DNA from: Oenanthe sinensis
Lineage: Eukaryota; Streptophyta; Magnoliopsida; Apiales; Apiaceae
Direction of reading: 5' to 3'
Length of the DNA stretch: 64,000 bases
Assembly (NCBI GenBank): GCA_028671895.1
Contig: CM053810.1
Coordinates: 61,691,501 to 61,755,500, forward strand
Shown: piece after piece, positions 60,701-64,000 of the stretch
How positions within the stretch are numbered: position 1 is the first letter of the stretch
Layout: every line of letters starts with the position of its first letter
The notes under the pieces: model-generated
The model's database searches: none
The model's input: the letters and a program-made list of their open reading frames with translations, nothing else
Told to the model about the DNA's origin: nothing
Program-made: the position numbers and the translations under genes

Positions 60701-62477
60701 AAAAAATATGACTTAAATTCGTATCTCTAAAATGCGTTATTGTCACAATTTTAAAGATATTAATTCAACTTCTAAACCCACAATACCCGGCCCATTAACA
60801 AAACATAACTATGTATTAAAATTCATTGACTCGATTTTAAGTCACGTTGCTCTATAATACAAGAGTCGTCTTTTTTATTGCTGGTATTTTGATCATTTAT
60901 TTCTAAATTATTATTAGAAAAACCTTTTCTCCTAAATTTAGATCCTGGTATAGATATATTCCATCAATCTTGGTCTACAAAAGAATAGGAAAAGAATCGG
61001 GTTGTATACGAATGGATCTGTTGATGGAGAAATCTCGAAATCAGAGAGATATACTAAGATTTTTTGTTAGAAAGAGATCGAGCATGATGGAGCATCACCG
61101 AGTGTGATTTTTTTTATGACATTTGGGGCTAAGCTCGTAAGAATTTGGAATTATTATTGCTTTATTCGTAAGAGAAAACAGGTTCTTGCTGTGACCCCTT
61201 AAAATGTGCCAAAATACCCATATTTATAAGGGATCAAACATGTATAGTTTTTGCTGAAATAGAGATCCAATACAAAAATGTTTCTTTTTTCTAATCAAAA
61301 TGGGCAATAGAAACCTACTTGTAAGAGTTCTTTGCATCGAGGTTTGTATAGATAATTCAAAACTCAATATAAGTCCCAAGAATTTCATGAATATAACGTT
61401 GACCCGGATTTTCCAAGTTCAAGACAGTTCACTACAAGTATTTACTCGGAACCTTAATTGGAGGTTAGCACTAAATCCACCATATAATAAGATACGTCCT
61501 AAGTTTCCAGACGGGACAAACCGCATGAGCAAAACAAAAGGATCTTCTAAGTCAAGCCTAATGATATACCAAAATTCCCGACTGAGTATACCTCGTGGAA
61601 TGTAGTAGAATGATTATCAGGCATATGTATCATCAAATTCACAACAACAAATCACAAGGAAGAGGCCACCCTTAGGAGTTAGGACGCACCCTAATTTTCG
61701 ATTAAAGGAGAGCGCCTTCTCTCAACAAGGAGGGCCACTTCCGATCTTAGCGGACTCTAATTTTTTTAAGTTTGACCCATTTCATAGCAAGGCCCAATAA
61801 AATATACCCAGATGTAACATGATCATATACAGTTATTACGACATCTTTGACATGAATGCCAAGACAAGTCGAATTCAACATCATTTCATGGGCCAAAAAT
61901 CTGATAGTTGTAAAATAAAATCAAACCAGGCTGTTGTTGCCTAAAGAGCTCGGAGAAAGTTCAAAAGTATCCCAGTTGAGTCCACGTAAATATTATAAAA
62001 TAATGGATACTAGTGATTTATGTAATCTATTTTTCATGTTAACTCCAACAATTTATTCTATATTTATAATAATACTAATAAATCATATTATCATAATACT
62101 AATAAATTTAAATCTAGTTAATCTTAAAAATGAGTAAATAGAAAAAATGTGAGAAAAGTGAGGGAAATGAATTTTTTATTCACTAGAATATTCTAGAGGA
62201 TCGTATTAAGAGGACATCTAGGACATGTCCTAGATGATCCTATTAATAGGATATGACTAATAAAATTTAGAATATAAAATTAAATATAATATTTTAAAAT
62301 TTATAAATCATTAATAATTATTAAAATTTTGAAAATCTTAATTAAATATAAAAATATCACATGTATATAAATTATAAATATATAAATATAGATGGTGGGC
62401 GTTCCAAAGTCCCAAAGGCTCCAAATAAATCAACTCCAAAACTATATTCAAAATCAGTCCAAATCACAGAGTTCCCG
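57716..62477. other. Intergenic DNA between divergent ZHD and SMC4 genes
   Basis: The first 250 bp are the ZHD promoter and leader, with a GA-rich run near 57875-57892. About 60950-61950 is less AT-rich, with phrases such as GGAGAGCGCCTTCTCTC; it may be a retroelement relic, but I found no LTR ends or domains. A 22-bp palindrome is listed separately. No gene recognised. Confidence 0.5.
62215..62236. repeat. Perfect 22-bp palindrome
   Basis: CATCTAGGACA followed directly by its exact reverse complement, centred at 62225/62226. Longer imperfect symmetry extends outward (GGATC at 62199 and GATCC at 62235), and AATAGGAT follows. Confidence 0.75.
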
Positions 62478-62553
62478 CTCTCTCTTTCTCTCTCTCTCTC
62501 TCTCTGTTTTTTCAATTTCCGACATACAGTATTATCATTTCACGAAAACCCTA
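62478..62553 (+). promoter_or_regulatory. CT microsatellite and telo-box in SMC4 leader
   Basis: A CT run (about 62478-62505) and AAAACCCTAG (about 62545-62553) lie within 100 bp of the SMC4 ATG. Pyrimidine tracts plus telo-boxes are common in leaders of proliferation genes. Confidence 0.5.
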
Positions 62554-62574
62554 GTTTGTGTCACCCAAATCAAC

Positions 62575-64000
62575 ATGGGGGTTCCAATTGACCCCACTCC
62601 CTCTCCAACCCCAACTTCGACTCAGACCTCCGAGTCCGATTTAACTCAGAACAGCCGTTCCAGAACTCCCAGATTATTTATCAGCAAGATGGAGATGGAG
62701 AATTTCAAATCCTACGCTGGTATACAAATCGTCGGTCCTTTTCACAAGGTCACCTTCTATTTCTCCCCCTTAGGGTTTCCAATTTTTCTATTTTTTATGT
62801 TTTTTTCATTTCTTACGAGTTTTTAAACTGGGCGTGTAGAACTTTTCGGCTGTGGTCGGCCCAAACGGTAGTGGTAAAAGCAATGTTATTGATGCCATGC
62901 TTTTCGTATTTGGGAAGAGAGCTAAACAGGTTATTTCAGTTAGCCCCTTTTCGATTTTTATTTTTTTTGACATTTTTAGGCGCATGTTTTTTTTAATATT
63001 ACGGAAAGTAATTGTGACTGCAGATGCGACTTAACAAAGTTTCCGAGCTCATTCATAATTCTACCAATCACCAGAACTTGGACTGCGCTAGCGTCACAGT
63101 GTACTTTCAAGAAATTATTGATTTGGTAATTTTTAATTGTTTTAGGTCTTTTTGCTGTTATCTGTTGTGAGTCACCAGTCATTAGATGCGTTTATTTTTT
63201 GTTGTTTATAGGAGGACGAGACGTATGAAGTAGTTCCGCGGAGTGAATTTAGTATAACTCGCAAGGCGTATCGCAACAACAGCTCTGATTATTTCATTAA
63301 TAACCATTCAAGTACATTTACTCTAGTTACGAAGAAGTTGAAAGAGAAAGGAGTAGACTTGGACAACAACCGGTTTTTGATTCTTCAGGTTTGTATTTGC
63401 TTTTGTTCTGTTCTGTTGTAGTTGAGTACTACCCGTGCTGTTAGTTTATAAACAATGGCTTTTATCAGGGAGAAGTTGAGCAGATATCACTAATGAAGCC
63501 AAAGGCGCAAGGTCCGCATGATGAAGGCTTTCTTGAATATCTTGAAGATATTATCGGAACCAATAAATATGTTGAAAAGATTGAAGAATCAGCGAAGGAG
63601 TGAGTTTTATGATTTGTTTATAATGGAATTGGTCTAACTTCTTACATATGTGGCTACTCTCTGTTCACACATTTGACAACGTTCTTGTTTTTCCGCCGTA
63701 AAATTATAAAAAGTTGTTAATTTTTTAATAAGTTATTGCTTCAATATGTTTAATGCACAGTAAAAACACAGGGATGAGTTGAGATGTAATAATGGATTAT
63801 TACAAAATATATACTGCCAAATCTGAACCCTGCTATAATGTGTAGTAAAATGAAGTATCGTAGTGTGAAAGAAGTGATATGCTATCCACTGAGTCGATTT
63901 GCATATTTATATTCTAACATAAATAACTACATTAGCACACAATTATTTCCATGCAAAGATTGCATTTAAGCTTTTATGGTGGTATCATAAATTCTGATGC
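62575..64000 (+). CDS. SMC4: SMC4 condensin subunit, 5' part (runs off the window)
   Basis: Five exons are visible: 62575-62748, 62840-62929, 63024-63125, 63212-63388 and 63469-63599; the rest to 64000 is intron. They encode the first 224 residues of a protein that should be about 1,240 long. RLFISKMEMENFKSYAG opens the ABC head, and GPNGSGKSN at 65-73 is the Walker A motif. IDAMLFVFGKRAKQMRLNKV and VTVYFQEIID follow, as in SMC4. DNNRFLILQGEVEQISLMKP, KAQGPHDEGFLEYLEDIIGT and NKYVEKIEE precede the coiled coil. SMC4 pairs with SMC2 in condensin I/II and compacts mitotic and meiotic chromosomes. The start MGVPIDPTPSPTPTSTQ is Pro/Ser/Thr-rich and poorly conserved, as expected. Confidence 0.95.

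Noticed and set aside
60950..61950. Possible LTR retrotransposon
   Set aside because: Style is suggestive, but no TG/CA ends, target duplication, primer-binding site or protein domain could be identified.

Overview
This is nuclear DNA from a flowering plant, almost certainly a core eudicot. The genes are intron-rich, have short AT-rich introns with GT/AG borders, and sit in very AT-rich intergenic DNA full of MITEs and LTR remnants. The species cannot be named from the sequence; an asterid is a weak guess.

Layout, left to right. (1) 0.5-2.3 kb, minus: a complete six-exon RCL1 gene (18S rRNA processing), with telomere-like promoter boxes. (2) 4.9-9.4 kb, minus: a six-exon mitochondrial outer-membrane porin (VDAC) with transposons in a 2-kb intron. 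(3) 9.9-11.7 kb: a solo LTR with a hAT-type MITE nested inside it. (4) 13.1-21 kb, plus: two tandemly duplicated PL1 pectate lyase genes. The first is intact. The second carries three frame-breaking lesions, and a Tourist-type MITE sits in its leader. (5) 24.6-27.2 kb, plus: a five-exon plant cysteine oxidase. (6) 27-38 kb: a gene desert with chained MITEs, a hAT insertion with an exact 8-bp target-site duplication, a near-perfect 37-bp hairpin and a peculiar A-rich array. (7) 38.1-39.3 kb, plus: an intronless, probably myristoylated glutaredoxin-like protein without the CxxC active site, preceded by a 19-codon uORF. (8) 43.4-45.1 kb, plus: a four-exon alpha-tubulin gene. (9) 46.5-48.4 kb, minus: 40S ribosomal protein S9 (uS4). 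(10) 48.4-56.7 kb: transposon-rich DNA with a third hAT MITE and a spliced but unrecognised 3' gene fragment. (11) 56.7-57.7 kb, minus: a single-exon zinc-finger homeodomain factor with an overlapping uORF. (12) 62.6 kb to the right edge, plus: the first five exons of SMC4 (condensin).

Apart from the two tandem pectate lyases, the genes are unrelated housekeeping or developmental genes, as expected for a plant chromosome arm; there is no operon or cluster logic. RCL1, RPS9, SMC4 and alpha-tubulin share AAACCCTA (telo-box) motifs near their starts, consistent with growth- or cell-cycle-linked expression. I found no convincing new molecular system. The most informative observations are the broken pectate lyase copy with its MITE-split promoter hairpin, the end-to-end MITE chain, the hairpin at 34.5 kb, the uORFs, and the unassigned spliced fragment at 52.5-53.1 kb. 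Splice sites were read by eye; exon sums were checked for frame.
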